NCBI RefSeq assembly: GCF_000321225.1
Contig: NW_004450276.1
Span: 900,300-964,299, forward strand
Direction: 5' to 3'
Length of the DNA: 64,000 nucleotides
Origin: Odobenus rosmarus divergens
Taxonomy: Eukaryota > Chordata > Mammalia > Carnivora > Odobenidae
Below the pieces are notes generated by a model. It had not been told where the DNA came from and made no database searches. It worked only from the letters and a program-made list of their open reading frames with translations. A program made the translations under genes and the position numbers. Every line of letters starts with the position of its first letter. Within the stretch, counting starts at the first letter, position 1. Of the stretch, positions 48,880 through 60,828 are shown in pieces.

Positions 48880-50720
48880 GGCAGGGAGGGAGAGTGCTTG
48901 GTAAAAATATTTGTAAAAATAATGGCTGAAAATTTCTAGATTTGATAAAAAGTATAAACCCACAAATCTAATAAGCTCAGCAAACCCCAAGCATAAAAAA
49001 AAAAAAGTGAGGAAAACCACACTAAGGCACCTTAAAATCAAACTGCTCAAAACCAGTGATAAAAAGACAATCTTAAAAACAGCCAAGGTGGGGGTGGGGG
49101 AAGGGTTACATACACAGGAACATGAGAAATACAGCAGATTTCTTTTTAGGAGCAATGCAAGTGAGAGAGAGAAAAGCTAAGGGAAGTCCTTCTGAAAAAA
49201 GGAAAATCATACTAGATAGAAACACGGACCAAAGGAATGGAGGGCACTAAAAGTGGTAAATATGCCAGGGCGCCTGGGTGGCTCAGCTGTTAAGCGTCTA
49301 ACTTCAGCGCAGGTCATGATCCCCGGGTCCTGGGATCGAGTCCCGCATTGGGCTCCCTGCTCGGCCAGGAGCCTGCTTCTCCCTCTCCTGCTCCCCCTGC
49401 TTGTGTTCCCTCTCTAGCTGTCTCTCTCTCTCTCTGTGTCAAATAAACAGATAAAATCTTAAAAAATAATAAGTAATAAACAAATAAAAGTGGTAAATAC
49501 ATAACAAAATGTAGAAGAGGCTTTATTTCATTTGGATCGCTACAAAGGCTATTCTGATAAAAATAATAAAAGTGTAATGTGGGGGTTCAGAACATTAGAA
49601 GTAAAATGAATGGCAAGAGAAACGTAAAGCCTAGGAGATGAGAAATCAAAGTATATTACCATAAAGTTTCCCTCCTCTATGTGAAGAGATATAATGTCAC
49701 TGTGAAATGTCAAAGATGTAAATTACAAACGCTAAAGCACACCCTAAAATTAAAGAATAAAAGATTATATCTAATAAGGCAACATAAGAAACAAAATGAT
49801 ATCCTAAAAAATATACAGTCCAAAGGCAAAAAATAAATAAAAGTAGGATAAAAACAGATGGAATAGGAAAAAATACATATACTAAGGGAAGAGATTCAAA
49901 ACTATATCACTAATCATGTTAAGTGTAAATGATTAACATACCCCAATTCAAAGACAGACTGTCAAATAAGATGAAAAAATGAGTCCAAACTACATGCTGC
50001 CCGTAAGAAACCCACTTTAAATATAAAGATATAAATAAGTTAACAAAAAAAAGGAAAATGATATACCATGCCAACATAATCAAAGTAAAAATGGAGTAGC
50101 TACATTATTATTTGACAAAGTCAATTTCTGGCCAAAGAATATTCGTATGGCTAAAGAATTTCACTTCATAATAAAAAAGGAGTCAATTAGTCAAGAGGAT
50201 GTAAACAATCCTAAATATTTATAAATCTAATTACAGAACCTGAAACTACATGAAGCAAAACTGATAGGACTGAAAAGAGAAAGAGACAAATTCATAATTA
50301 TAGTCTGAGACTTATACCCCTCTCTCCACAATTGACAGAACAAGTAGACAAGGGTATGAAAAACTTAGATCAACCAATCTGCACCCAAACAGTGCAGAAA
50401 AAATTGGATATCTATATGCAAAAAGATGAACTTTCATCCACACCTCACACCATATAAAAGATTAATTCAAAACGCATCATAGACCTAAATGCAAAACCTA
50501 AAATTATAATCTCCAGGAGATGGGGTAAAAGGAGTGACAGGCAAGGGGGAGAGGTTAAGACAGGGGCACGAGCAAACGTCTGGGTACGACGTGTAGGCTC
50601 ACCGTCCTGATTCCAGTGACTGACTTACACGTGTCCACCCACGTCAAAACGTATTCAGTGATATACCTTACATATGTAGTTTATCGTATAACAACTGCTC
50701 TTCAATAAAGACATTAAATT
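48880..50720 (+). mobile_element. Old L1 relic (ORF1-side to 3' end) with deletions
   Basis: ATGGCTGAAAATTTCTAGAT and AAACTGCTCAAAACCAGTG match the upstream part of ancient L1. ACATGCTGCCCGTAAGAAAC, AAAATGATATACCATGCCAA, AAATGGAGTAGCTACATTAT, GAAACTACATGAAGCAAAAC and GAACAAGTAGACAAGGGTAT match the ORF2 endonuclease region. The 3' terminus has TACATATGTAGTTTATCGTA and TTCAATAAAGACATTAAATT. Large internal deletions and many stops. A SINE splits it at 49263-49485. Confidence 0.78.
49263..49485 (+). mobile_element. CAN-SINE inside the old L1
   Basis: Head CAGGGCGCCTGGGTGGCTCA, B-box GATCGAGTC, tail AAATAAACAGATAAAATCTT followed by A-rich sequence. AAAAGTGGTAAATA is repeated exactly at 49249-49262 and 49486-49499. 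Confidence 0.96.
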
Positions 50721-50744
50721 AAAAAAGAAAATCCAATTGGCCCA

Positions 50745-50822
50745 GTGTCACAAAACTAGCGAAAGGTGTTAAGAGTGGGATTTGAACCCAGGGAGCCCGC
50801 CTTCAGAGCCTATGCTCCCACG
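50745..50822 (-). repeat. MIR SINE fragment
   Basis: AAGAGTGGGATTTGAACCCA followed by GCCTTCAGAGCC-like sequence fits the reverse MIR head. Confidence 0.72.
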
Positions 50823-52364
50823 TGCTGTCTCCTGCATGCCTCCTGGAGCTAGCTTATTCTTCAGAGCTACACCTGCTTGATGCTGGGACTAAGCCCTCCT
50901 CTTCCTGGGTTCCCTCCCAGGTAGGACCGAGGGACAGTTCACCATTTACTGACATTTCCTTTGGTGGGTATTTAGAAGCCGTGTGGGTTCGTGGAAATGC
51001 TTCTCCAGGGCCCCCAAGTTCCACTGGCACAAGTGTGCGCCTCCAGACGCTGGTGAGGCTCTGAGCCCAGAGGCTGGGGGAACCTGGCTGTGGTTCTATC
51101 AGCTGCTCTGACTGGTTCCCTTTTGTAATGGACGTAGCAACATTTATGTTCAAAAGCAGGAACTGGGGAATGATGTACACAGAGTGGTCACAACTCTTCC
51201 ATTCATTCATGCACTCTCTCCCTTATTTTTTGTGGTGCACACAAAACGAAGTCACACTTAGGACAAACCCATAAAATCCCATCTTTTTGTCTTCGACACA
51301 TTATTAACACTAAAAATTTGATCAGGAGAATTTTGTTTGAAATATACAGAATTAATGCAACCTGTGAGAAAACTGAGTATCACACGTGGAGGCAGTGTAT
51401 TGACGGGATCCTTCTGTGTTCAGACAAGCCAAATATTTCTTTAAGCACGCCACCACTCCTCGCCCTTGTTGTCAATGGGTCAGTGACACAGGTGAGGGAG
51501 AGAAGCTACAGCAGGCAACCTACTGCAGGATATGGCTGCTTCTCAGTGCAGCTGATGAGGACTCCTCTGGTTGTTCCCCCAAAGCAGAGTGCCTACTGAG
51601 GGATTCCCTGTACCCTTTCATATCTAGGTTCTTAGGTTCAGAGACTGAGCTCTGAGTGGTTTTTCTGACTTGTCAACAAACCTTATTTTGAGGGTCGGGG
51701 GTGGGTGGGAACGGGGAGGAAGAACTATCTCGAATTCCCTCCCCTCTGCTTTGCTATTTATTTCTAAGCAATGACCCTAGTTCAAAGCCTGCCAATTCAC
51801 CTTCTACAGATTCTTTCACACCATCATGATGGAGGATGACAGCCACACCTGCATCGTGGGGTGATGCTCAGCGGCCGCTAGCTAGGTTCCCCCCGCCCCC
51901 ACACCCAATCCCCACAGAGGTATTTGTTAGAGGGTGGAGGCCGGCTGATTGAAAAACAGGAAGAAAAACAGGCTAATGGTCTGAGTCTAGGTCATTACCC
52001 CTTAACGGCTCTGGTATTCCCCCCCCCCCCGTATTACCCTCTAAAATTCCATGTGTGGGGTTTCTTTCTTTCAAAGCCTAGCTAAAAAGAGCTACTAGGT
52101 TCAATGGGAAAGAGCTGGTCAGGGAAGGGTGCAGCCTTGGAAACATCACAGAAACATTTATGGTGACAGAAGCGACACTAATAATATCACGAAATCTTAA
52201 CAACTCAGACATGAGGAGGAAAAGGGAAATACTTAAAAATGTGTGATGGATGTGCGACAGAAGGTTTTTTAAAAAAAGTTCCTCAAGCAGAAACGTTGAA
52301 CCTGCAGGCCACAGCATATCTTTGAAAGAACAACTCTCATTCATCAACTATTTTGAGAGCTGAG
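50823..52364. other. Unique sequence
   Basis: Poly-C at 52020-52030. Open frames at 50822-51210 overlap in antisense and have no known motif. No gene recognised. Confidence 0.5.
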
Positions 52365-52560
52365 CAGGGGCCAGGCACTGTCTGAGGTTCCTGGTGACAC
52401 AGCAGTGCACAAAAACAAAGTCCCAGCTCTCAGGGGAGCCCCCGTTCTGGAAGGGGGCAGATAAAATACAGGCAGGGGTGGATGGTGGAGTCTGTTTTAG
52501 ATAGAGTGGCATTAAGTGTTTTGTTGTGATGACATCTGAGCAAAAACTTGAATGGGATGG
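52365..52560. repeat. L2-type fragment
   Basis: GGGGCCAGGCACTGTCTGAG, GACACAGCAGTGCACAAAAA and CCCGTTCTGGAAGGGGGCAG fit the L2 3' region. Boundaries are approximate. Confidence 0.6.
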
Positions 52561-53884
52561 AGGACAAGCCAAATGTCATCTGGAAATTGAATACAAAGAG
52601 TAAAACTATTTGTGTTAAAAGACAAATAAACAAAGAGGGAACACACATAACTGCAAAAGGTTGTACTGGTACATTTTCCCTGCTTCAGTGTTACGGTCTC
52701 CTAAGGGAATGGGATTCTATCTAGAAACCGAGAGATCTACACCTTTGTATTACTGAGTGGCCCCCACTTTTGGTTTCTTAAGTATAAAACCTAGAAGGAA
52801 GTTACAATTTCTTTTTCTTTTTAGGTGCTCTGTGAGAGTGACAAGATTTCCTAAACTTACACACTTAGCAGTTAATTGCAGAACACGTGAGACCAGGGCG
52901 AGGAAGAAAAGAAAGTGAAGACATGCCAATGTGGGATCACCAGTCACGTAAACACATGCGTGCTTTAGGATGTATAACTTGCCGGGGGGAGGGGGGAACT
53001 GGATTAATAAACTCCAATCATAGAGTAAAGCCGAAACAAACTTAATGATTCAGGTAAACCAGAACCATCAACAAGAATGCATGCTCCTTTGAATACAGGT
53101 TATTTTTCTGCTTTGTGTCACCCCAGTGGCTGGCAGATCTCATGTCACTCTACCCTTGACATTTGTTTGGAAAATATGTACTTCTGGACCCTCAGTTTTT
53201 GCATGCTAATGTTATTTTCCACTTAAAAGAACCAAGACCCCTTGGGGAAAAGTCAGTTCTTTGTTGAGAATTATAACCTGGAACCAGAGCTACTAAGAAA
53301 ACTAAGACACAAAGAAGAGATCATGGGGAAAACTTGGGAGGGTTCGTACAAGCCAATCTGATTTCAGTCACTGGTACGAGATGAGCTGAGAAAGGCAGGA
53401 GTCCACAGTGATGCCCAAAGAGATAAATAATATGAAGTGTGGTAGAGAGAGGCCTTTGAATAGGTATTAACTGACTAAAGTCCAACTATGGAACAACATA
53501 AACGTGTAGCCCATGGTGGATGAATGCACACCCACTGAACCAGAGGGGGCAGCTGGCGAGAAGATGGATTTGTGTTTGTTGGGCCAGACCCATGCGCACA
53601 AGTGGATGTTAGATCAGAATCAGGGTAGAAGGAGGAAGACAGGTTTTCAGGGATGCGGTTTCAGGACACCTGAATGTTGTTGCCTGTGCCTTCACCACAG
53701 GATGGGGATATGGCCCTAAAAAGGGCTGGGCTTGATTTAAGAACCAGAAAAGCCAAATGATGGGACCGTACCACAAGGCATCAAACATTAACGCCCCTAT
53801 GAGAATGTCAACGTAATCTCAGTACTTCTTCTTTTTCTTCCTAGATATGACTCAAAAGCAACAAGGAGACTACAAGATTAGTGT
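52561..53884. other. Unique sequence
   Basis: No gene or repeat family recognised. G-rich run near 52983-52998. Confidence 0.5.
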
Positions 53885-54060
53885 GCTTTTGAGTAAGATG
53901 GATTGAGTTTGATTTCTGGCTCTACCACTCGAGTAAACCCTGGTCATTCTACTTCATCTGCAACTCTCTGTCTTCTCATCTGAAAGCCAGGTGAATACCT
54001 ATGTCTCACTGAGTCATGAAATTATAGGAGATGAAGCCTACAAGGAACCCATCAGGACCC
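53885..54060 (+). repeat. MIR SINE
   Basis: GATTTCTGGCTCTACCACTC, TCTGTCTTCTCATCTGAAAG and AATACCTATGTCTCACTGAG follow MIR. Confidence 0.72.
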
Positions 54061-55619
54061 CAACCACAGCAGGAAGTCAGCGAATGTCAATTCTGTCTCC
54101 TCAGTGCAACGGGGGCAACTTCTCTCACTCACGAATCCACCTGGATGCTAGTCCATGAATAAAAGAAATGGAGGGAGGAGGGGGAGGTACTGGACTTAAT
54201 CATGTTCTGAATTTTTCTACAGAAGCTGCTCAAGATTCTTAGTATTTCAACCACAGTAAAACCAAAGTCGTTTTATATAATGCATTCACATGGTGGTTTT
54301 GAAGGAGCATCTTCCCGTGGGCCATTATTTCTTTTTCTAACCATGTTTCAGTATAAAAATAATAAAGAATATTTTCATTCAATCAACCTAATGACCAGTA
54401 GTTTCCTTGTTGAGCTGTCTTAGTAATTCAACTTATTCAAAATAACGAAGTCTGCTTCAGAAAACTAAAAAAATAAAAAATAAAAAAATACAGTTCTAAG
54501 ATTTTAAGTATTTCAAAACAAAAACTGTTATTAACAAAATTTACATTCCTTAGGAATTATCTAGAATTTAGTACCAAAATAAATTCGCTAGTTGAAAGAC
54601 AGTCTATTAAAAGATCACCACTCACGCAGTTTCTGTTGAGAAAGCACAAGAACAGATTAAAAATGCTCATAATCTCACATAAACAGTCTGAAACACATAC
54701 GTCATCTTAGCCTACAGCCAAAAAAATAATTAAATGAGAAAAATTAAGACAAAAAAAATCCATGTCTCTTGTATGGGAACCTGAAGCCCAATCTCATCTT
54801 CTCATACACAATGAACTCTTCCAACACCCACTCTTCCTCCTGTCAAACCCTCATGACCTTTCAAATATAGAAAACCTCACTTTCAATCACTTAAACTCTT
54901 AGGTGGGAAAATACACCTATTTGAAGATACTTAACACAAAAGTACATTTTGTTGTTTTTTCTTCCTTATTCTACTCTGTTACCTCTTTATGAATGACTAC
55001 AGATTATGAAGGAAAAATGAATTGCTACAGATTCTTCCAAGGATACAGGAAAGCCTGATGTTACCTGAGACATATAAAAAATGTAAGATTTCACAATACT
55101 TAAGCCAAGAATAGGCATGATCACTGCATTAAGTGAGAAACCTTCTTTCAAGCTCTCATTTAGAGAGTCCCTTTCTAAGACTCAGGACCCTTTGAGAGGT
55201 TTTGGCTATACTTGGTTAAACAGCATACCCGGTAAGAAGGCTTCCACTCAGTCTCGGCAAATGAATGGAAAAGAGCCATCACAGGAGACAAAACAACTAT
55301 ACGCGTACATTCCTCGGACATACTGAGGGTTTGGATCCAGACCTCTATCATAAAGCAAATATTTATTTATTAACTTTAATAAAGTAAGTCACATGAAGGT
55401 TGTGGTTTCCCAAAAGTTATGTTGACATTATACTGTTGTTTATTAAGTGTGCCACAGTATTATGTCTAAATAAATATATATTTTTGCTAAAAAATACTGA
55501 CCTTCATGTGAGCTTTCAGCGAGTCATCATCTTCTGGCTGGTGGAGGGCCTTGCTCCAATGTTGATGGCTGCTGACTGGTCAATCAGGGTGGTGGCTGCT
55601 CAATATTGGGGTGACTGTG
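54061..55619. other. Unique AT-rich sequence
   Basis: A-rich tract at 54463-54490. No coding signal or repeat family recognised. Confidence 0.5.
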
Positions 55620-55629
55620 TCAATTTCTT

Positions 55630-55826
55630 TTGTTTTTTTAAAGATTTTATTTATTTATTTCACAGAGAGAGACAGCGAGAGAGGAAACACAAGCAGGGGG
55701 AGTGGGAGAGGGAGAAGCAGGCTTCCCACCGAGCAGGGAGCCCGATGTGGGGCTCGATCCCAGGACCCTGGGATCATGACCTGAGCCGAAGGCAGACGCT
55801 TAACGACTGAGCCACCCAGGTGCCCC
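55630..55826 (-). mobile_element. CAN-SINE, left arm of a head-to-head pair
   Basis: Full-length reverse copy with AAGATTTTATTTATTTATTT and GAGCCACCCAGGTGCCCC. TCAATTTCTT is repeated at 55620-55629 and 55827-55836. The neighbouring SINE on the opposite strand begins 27 bp further on. Confidence 0.95.
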
Positions 55827-55853
55827 TCAATTTCTTAAAATAAGACAGCAATG

Positions 55854-56056
55854 GGGGCACCTGGGTGGGTCAGTCAGTTAAGCATCCGACTCATGATTTT
55901 GGCTCCAGTCATGCTCTCAGGGTCGTGAGATCAAGCCCTGTGTCGGGCTCTGTGCTCAGCACTGAGTCTGTTTGGTCTTCTTTCTCTCCCTCTCCCTCTG
56001 CCCCTCCCCCTGCTCTATTTCAAATATATAAATAAAATCTTAAAAAAAAAAAAAAA
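55854..56056 (+). mobile_element. CAN-SINE, older subfamily, right arm of the pair
   Basis: Head GGGGCACCTGGGTGGGTCAG, body with GTCGTGAGATCAAGCCCTGT and GTCGGGCTCTGTGCTCAGCA, then AAATATATAAATAAAATCTT and an A run. AAGACAGCAATG is repeated at 55842-55853 and 56057-56068. The body differs from the other copies, pointing to an older subfamily. Confidence 0.95.
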
Positions 56057-56068
56057 AAGACAGCAATG

Positions 56069-56711
56069 AAATTTGCCACTTCAACTGACTCCTCCTTTCT
56101 CAAACAACTTCTCTGCATCATGTGATGCTGTTCAGACTGTACCCGGAGAACTTTTTTCAAAAGTTAAGTCAATCCTCTCAAACGCTGCAGCTGCTTTTAT
56201 CCACTAAGTTTATGTAATACTCTAAATCCTTTGTTGTCCTTTCCGAAATCTTCACTAGATTCCACCTCAAGAAACCACTTTCTTTGCTCATCCATAAGAA
56301 GCAACTCCTCATCCGTTCAAGTTTTTTCATGAGATTGCAGCAATTTAGTGCCATCTTTAGGCTCCACTTCTAATTCTAGTTCTCTTGCGATTTCCACCCC
56401 ATCTGCAGCTGTGTCTCAGGAATGGGAGGCCTGAGGAGCAGGAGAGAGACAGGGCACTGGCCAGCCGGTTGGACCAGGCAGAGCACCCAACGTCCGCCCA
56501 TTACGTTTGTTGTCTTACTTGAGCACAAGTACACTAGTAACATCAAATATCACTGATCACAGATCACCATCAGAAATACCCTAATAATGAAAGAGCTTGA
56601 AATATTGTGAGAAATACCAAAACGTGACACAGAGACAAGAAGTAAGCAAATGCTAGTGGAAAAATGACACCAACAGACTAGGTCGACACAGGCCTGCCAC
56701 AAATCTTCAAA

Positions 56712-56746
<35 letters not shown>
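56069..56746. other. Unique sequence ending in a long A run
   Basis: No gene recognised. It ends with 31 consecutive A (56716-56746) immediately before the next SINE's duplication. This is not part of that SINE's own tail, which lies at its other end. Confidence 0.55.
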
Positions 56747-56747
<1 letters not shown>

Positions 56748-56754
56748 CATCATC

Positions 56755-56955
56755 GGGGCGCCTGGGTGGCTCCGTCATTAAGCATCTGCCTTTGGCTCAG
56801 GTCATGATCCTGGGGTCCTGGAATCGAGCCCCGCATCGGGCTCCCTGCTCTGCGGGAAGGCTGCTTCTCCCTCTCCCACTCCCCCTGCTTGTGTTCCCTC
56901 TCTCGCTGTGTCTCTGTCAAATAAATAAATAAAATCTTAAAAAAAAAAACAAAAC
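56755..56955 (+). mobile_element. CAN-SINE
   Basis: Head GGGGCGCCTGGGTGGCTC, CATCGGGCTCCCTGCTCTGC, TGCTTGTGTTCCCTCTCTCG and AAATAAATAAATAAAATCTT, then an A-rich tail. GCATCATC flanks both ends (56747-56754 and 56956-56963). This is one of the copies whose tail region suggested a pinniped-like subtype. Confidence 0.95.
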
Positions 56956-56963
56956 GCATCATC

Positions 56964-57893
56964 TGAGAAGCACAATGAAGCAAAGGGCAATAAAACGAGG
57001 TAGGCCTATATACCGCTACAGCCTTTGTCGTTTCTTAACTTCAAGGGCCCTACAGGTTCTTCATTGGTTTTTAAACAATCTATTAAATAGTGAATACGTG
57101 TACAAAACAGAACATTCAACAGGTACCAAAGGGTAAACGGAGAGGACAATATAGTCTGCCCTCCCAGCCTCTGGCCACCCAGTTTCCTTCCCTAGAAGTA
57201 ACCACCCACACCACTAACCCGAGTTTCTCTCAGAAATGAGTCCAAACATTTGTGACACAGTCCCACACTCTGGATGCCATGAAACACTCCCCTGACAAAG
57301 AGAAGGTGCACAAAATCACCACGGAGCCTATGGATTCACAGAGAGGAAGGGCTCACTTTCAAACACAGCTCACTGACTTGTGGTTAAAAAACGATTTCAT
57401 TTCTAATACGGAAGTAGAGTGGTAAAAAAAGAGATCTATACACACAGTGAAAGACTACTGTGAAGACCTCATCTTCACTTAATACTATATATGGAGAAGG
57501 CATTTAAATGTTTTGACTATTGTTTACCGGGAACGGCAAAAACAAAAAACCCTGTAACTTGGTCCATTCTAGAGGCTGGAATGGTTTTTGTTTTTTCTTT
57601 TGTGATTTCTTTCAGAAATCAGGGCAACTTGTCAGAGACTACTCCACCTGAGACAGGTCATTTATATAAGACACTGAGGGCACGCCACATGCAAAGCTCA
57701 GGCTTGCAGGAATCTTGAGTATGGCTCTCAAAAAGATTACAGCCTCTTAAGGGAGAGAAAACATGTACTGAGCTCCCTTCCCCCCCACCAAATAAAGGTT
57801 AGTATTCATAGAAATAAATACTGTGTTATAAAATGATAAACAGCACTTGTAATGAGTTGAGCACGATGTCTGTCACATGGTCAATACTCAATA
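56964..57893. other. Unique sequence
   Basis: No gene recognised. A MIR-like tail (GAGCACGATGTCTGTCACAT, AATACTCAATAACTG) lies at about 57840-57893. The interval 57090-57220 may be a piece of ancient LINE. Confidence 0.45.
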
Positions 57894-57909
57894 ACTGATC
57901 ACTATTATT

Positions 57910-58104
57910 TTTTTTTAAAGATTTTATTTATTTATTTGAGAGAGAGAGAATGAAAGATAGAGAGCACGAGAGGCAAGAAGGTCAGAGGGAGAAGCAGACT
58001 CCCTGCTGAGCAGGGAGCCCGACACGGGACTCGATCCCAGGACCCCAGGATCATGACCTGAGCCAAAGGCAGTCACTCAACCAACTGAGCCACCCAGACG
58101 CCCC
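57910..58104 (-). mobile_element. CAN-SINE with perfect 16-bp target duplication
   Basis: Full-length reverse copy with AAGATTTTATTTATTTATTT and GAGCCACCCAGACGCCCC. ACTGATCACTATTATT is repeated exactly at 57894-57909 and 58105-58120. Confidence 0.97.
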
Positions 58105-58120
58105 ACTGATCACTATTATT

Positions 58121-60524
58121 ACTAAAACTGCTACTAAGGAAAAGTAAAGGCTCTGAAGAAAGAGGATAAAAGGGATTTGGAAAACACGGGCGACAGGGAA
58201 ATCTTCAGAAAAAAGGTCTCTCAGGAAGCAGTATTTGATACTTGAAGAACACGGGGCTTTCAATAGGTAAATACGGGAAGAAGGAACATTCCGGGCAGAG
58301 AAAACAGCACTTAAGGAGATGTGAGGTGGGCAGCCAGTTGTATGTCTGATGGGAAATAACCCAGCTTTGTCTTTCAGGTCCATTCCCGGTGGATCTGTAC
58401 AGAAGCCCCACAGTGGAAGCTCAGCCCTTTGTTGGCCCACCTCCGTGATCCTTCCGTCCTAGAGACTAGTGAAAGTCTGGGACACCCAGGCTCAGGACAG
58501 GGCTCAGGTGATGGAAAAGCTCACCTCCAAAGAGCTCATCTCACATGATGGAGATCCAAATCTTTTGTGATTCCTTCAGAATGGTATCAGAAACTGTGCC
58601 AAGAACACAGGAGACATTAGCCTGAGTCTCATTTCTCAGAAGGTACACACAGAGCCCATCCACAAGAGAGGTAGTTTGTCGACTGCTGTTTCCCCACGCC
58701 ATTTCCAAGAGTTCAAGCTTAGCAATCTCGTCCCAAAGGAAAGGACAGAGCTTGCGAATTCTTAACTTTGGATGACAACTGTAACAGAATCCAAAGAAAA
58801 TGTAGATCCTAGTTTAAAACGAATGCTATACACTTCACATTCGAACATGAGGTTTCCTACCTTCTGTCTACGTAGCATCCTCGGTCTTACAGTTAAGACC
58901 CAACAAAATATTCTACTGGAGAAAAACAAAGAGAAGAGGTTTCACCTAAGAAGCTAACTAGCACCCTGCTGACCCTTCGCATGAAATTATGAGTAAGTTC
59001 TCTGATACAGGCTGTAAATATAACACACAACCGACAAAAAGCATAGTCTTAAACGATCCTTTACATGCCACTTTCTCTACCCTATTAAGATGCTCGTTGT
59101 TTCTTTGATTTATATGATAATAAATTTTTGATGACTGGTAAGTCTCATAAAATTGCTCTGGTGCTGACTACACTGATTAATAAGTCTGAAGAATCAAAAG
59201 TGTCAGGAATTCATGTGTACGAATAAGTTACTGCCAAACATATATTAGGTATTCCATAAAATATAGAATAAAAAGGTTGATCTGGTAATTTTATCTTGTA
59301 TCCATTTTCCTGTAACAATTTATATCCAGGGTCATCATCATCTTTCATTACCTTTAAAAAAAAATCAATGAAGTAAGTCCATATGGGGGCAAATTCAGGA
59401 ATTAAACTAAATTTTTAAAAAAATAATGAACTAATATAAACAATAAAACATGTTTCCCAGAAAAAAAAAAAAATCAGAAGTGGAAATCATTCCTGGGGCA
59501 ACTTTGAGACGATCTAGTTTGAATCACTCCCTTCGAGACGGGGAAGCTGAGCATGGGTGTGCAGAGGCCCTTTGCCACCGACAGAACTGAGACCACAGGC
59601 CCACCTCTAGGACCAGTACATATGCTAAGAACAAACTTATTTCCCTTCTTTTTTCCTCAGAGCTTCACAGCACAGTATGCCTGTGTCTTGACACCATGGA
59701 GCATCACATGAAAATATGCACTCCGTCTCTGATGCCCCTCTCTCTGCTGGGAAAGCAAACCAGCTTAATTACATGAGAACAGAATTCCCTGCCCTGTTAT
59801 TAGTAGACTCAATCTTGTCTGTTAGACTCCAGAGATAAGGTAAGAAAAATGAAGCAAAGTTATAAGGGCTCCCGATGTGGTAACTGGAACTCTGAGATGA
59901 AACAGGAAATCTCTGACCCCTTACTGAGTAACATGCCAAGTAGCTACCACAAAGTCCCAGGGAGAACAACCCATACCTGCTAGTATGGGTGCCATGGCAT
60001 ATGAATCAGACAGGAGGCACAAATGCCCTCTGTATAGCATCTTCCTTCTAGAAGATTCTTGTGGGAGAAACAGCATGGGGTCCAGCGGGTGGTGCTCTAT
60101 ATAACCCTCCCTTCTTGAATTCTCTAGCCAAATACGACAGAGCAGGGGGCTTTCTTAGGTGCCTTTCATTCCCAAGGGACCCTTAAATCCTAACCAGTCT
60201 CTGTTTTAACATGGTCCACTGTTAGAAGGTTCGAAATAAAAACACTGATTCCTCTGCCAGGCACAAGAGCCTATCCTGTGTCCCTAAAATGAAACTGGAG
60301 TGAATGTGCATGCTTTGGAGAAACATCAAACTCCAGAAGCCAAGCATATTAGGAGAGGCATGGGGGAGGGGTATGGATCAAGTCTCACAGAGTCATTCAA
60401 ACATACTCGCTAATAGAGAAAACATGCCTCCTGTGAAGTTACGGGGCCTGTGGAGGAAAAGAGTAAAGAGGTGGAACACATGGATAGAGGGCTGAATGCT
60501 ATTTCTGGGCATCCAAGTAACAGC
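58121..60524. other. Unique sequence
   Basis: No gene recognised. A weak reverse MIR may lie at 59520-59600. A runs lie near 59353-59361 and 59461-59473. Confidence 0.5.
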
Positions 60525-60828
60525 CATGTTATAGGTTGAACTGTACCCCTATCCGCTCCCAAACTCACCTGTTGAAGCCTTAGCCCCTGGTACCTCAGAA
60601 TGTGACCATATTTGTGTCCCTATAAAAACGGAAAATTTGGATGCAGGCAGCGATGCACAAGCAAGGAAGATGATGTGAAGAGACAGAAGAAGCAGAAAGG
60701 CCTGGAACAGATCCTTCCATCAGAAAAAAAACCAACCCCATCGACTTCTTGATCTCAGACTTCCAGCCTCTAGAACTGTAAGACAATAAATTTCTGCTAA
60801 GTGGCTTAGACAACCAAATTTGGACAAA
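60525..60828 (+). repeat. ERVL-MaLR-like solo LTR, internally deleted
   Basis: Begins TGTTATAGGTTGAACTGTAC, continues AGAATGTGACCATATTTGTG, GATGATGTGAAGAGACAGAA, GGCCTGGAACAGATCCTTCC and GACTTCCAGCCTCTAGAACT, and has an AATAAATTTCTGCTAAG polyadenylation region. This matches the MaLR class of ancient mammalian LTRs. It is non-coding, lacks some middle sequence, and no second LTR or internal region is seen nearby. Confidence 0.75.

Noticed and set aside
48817..49155. 112-codon hydrophobic frame (minus)
   Set aside because: Antisense of A-rich old L1 sequence; hydrophobicity comes from T-rich codons.
58370..58450. Possible exon after a TTTCAG acceptor-like site
   Set aside because: No supporting donor site, frame or homology; acceptor-like strings are common.
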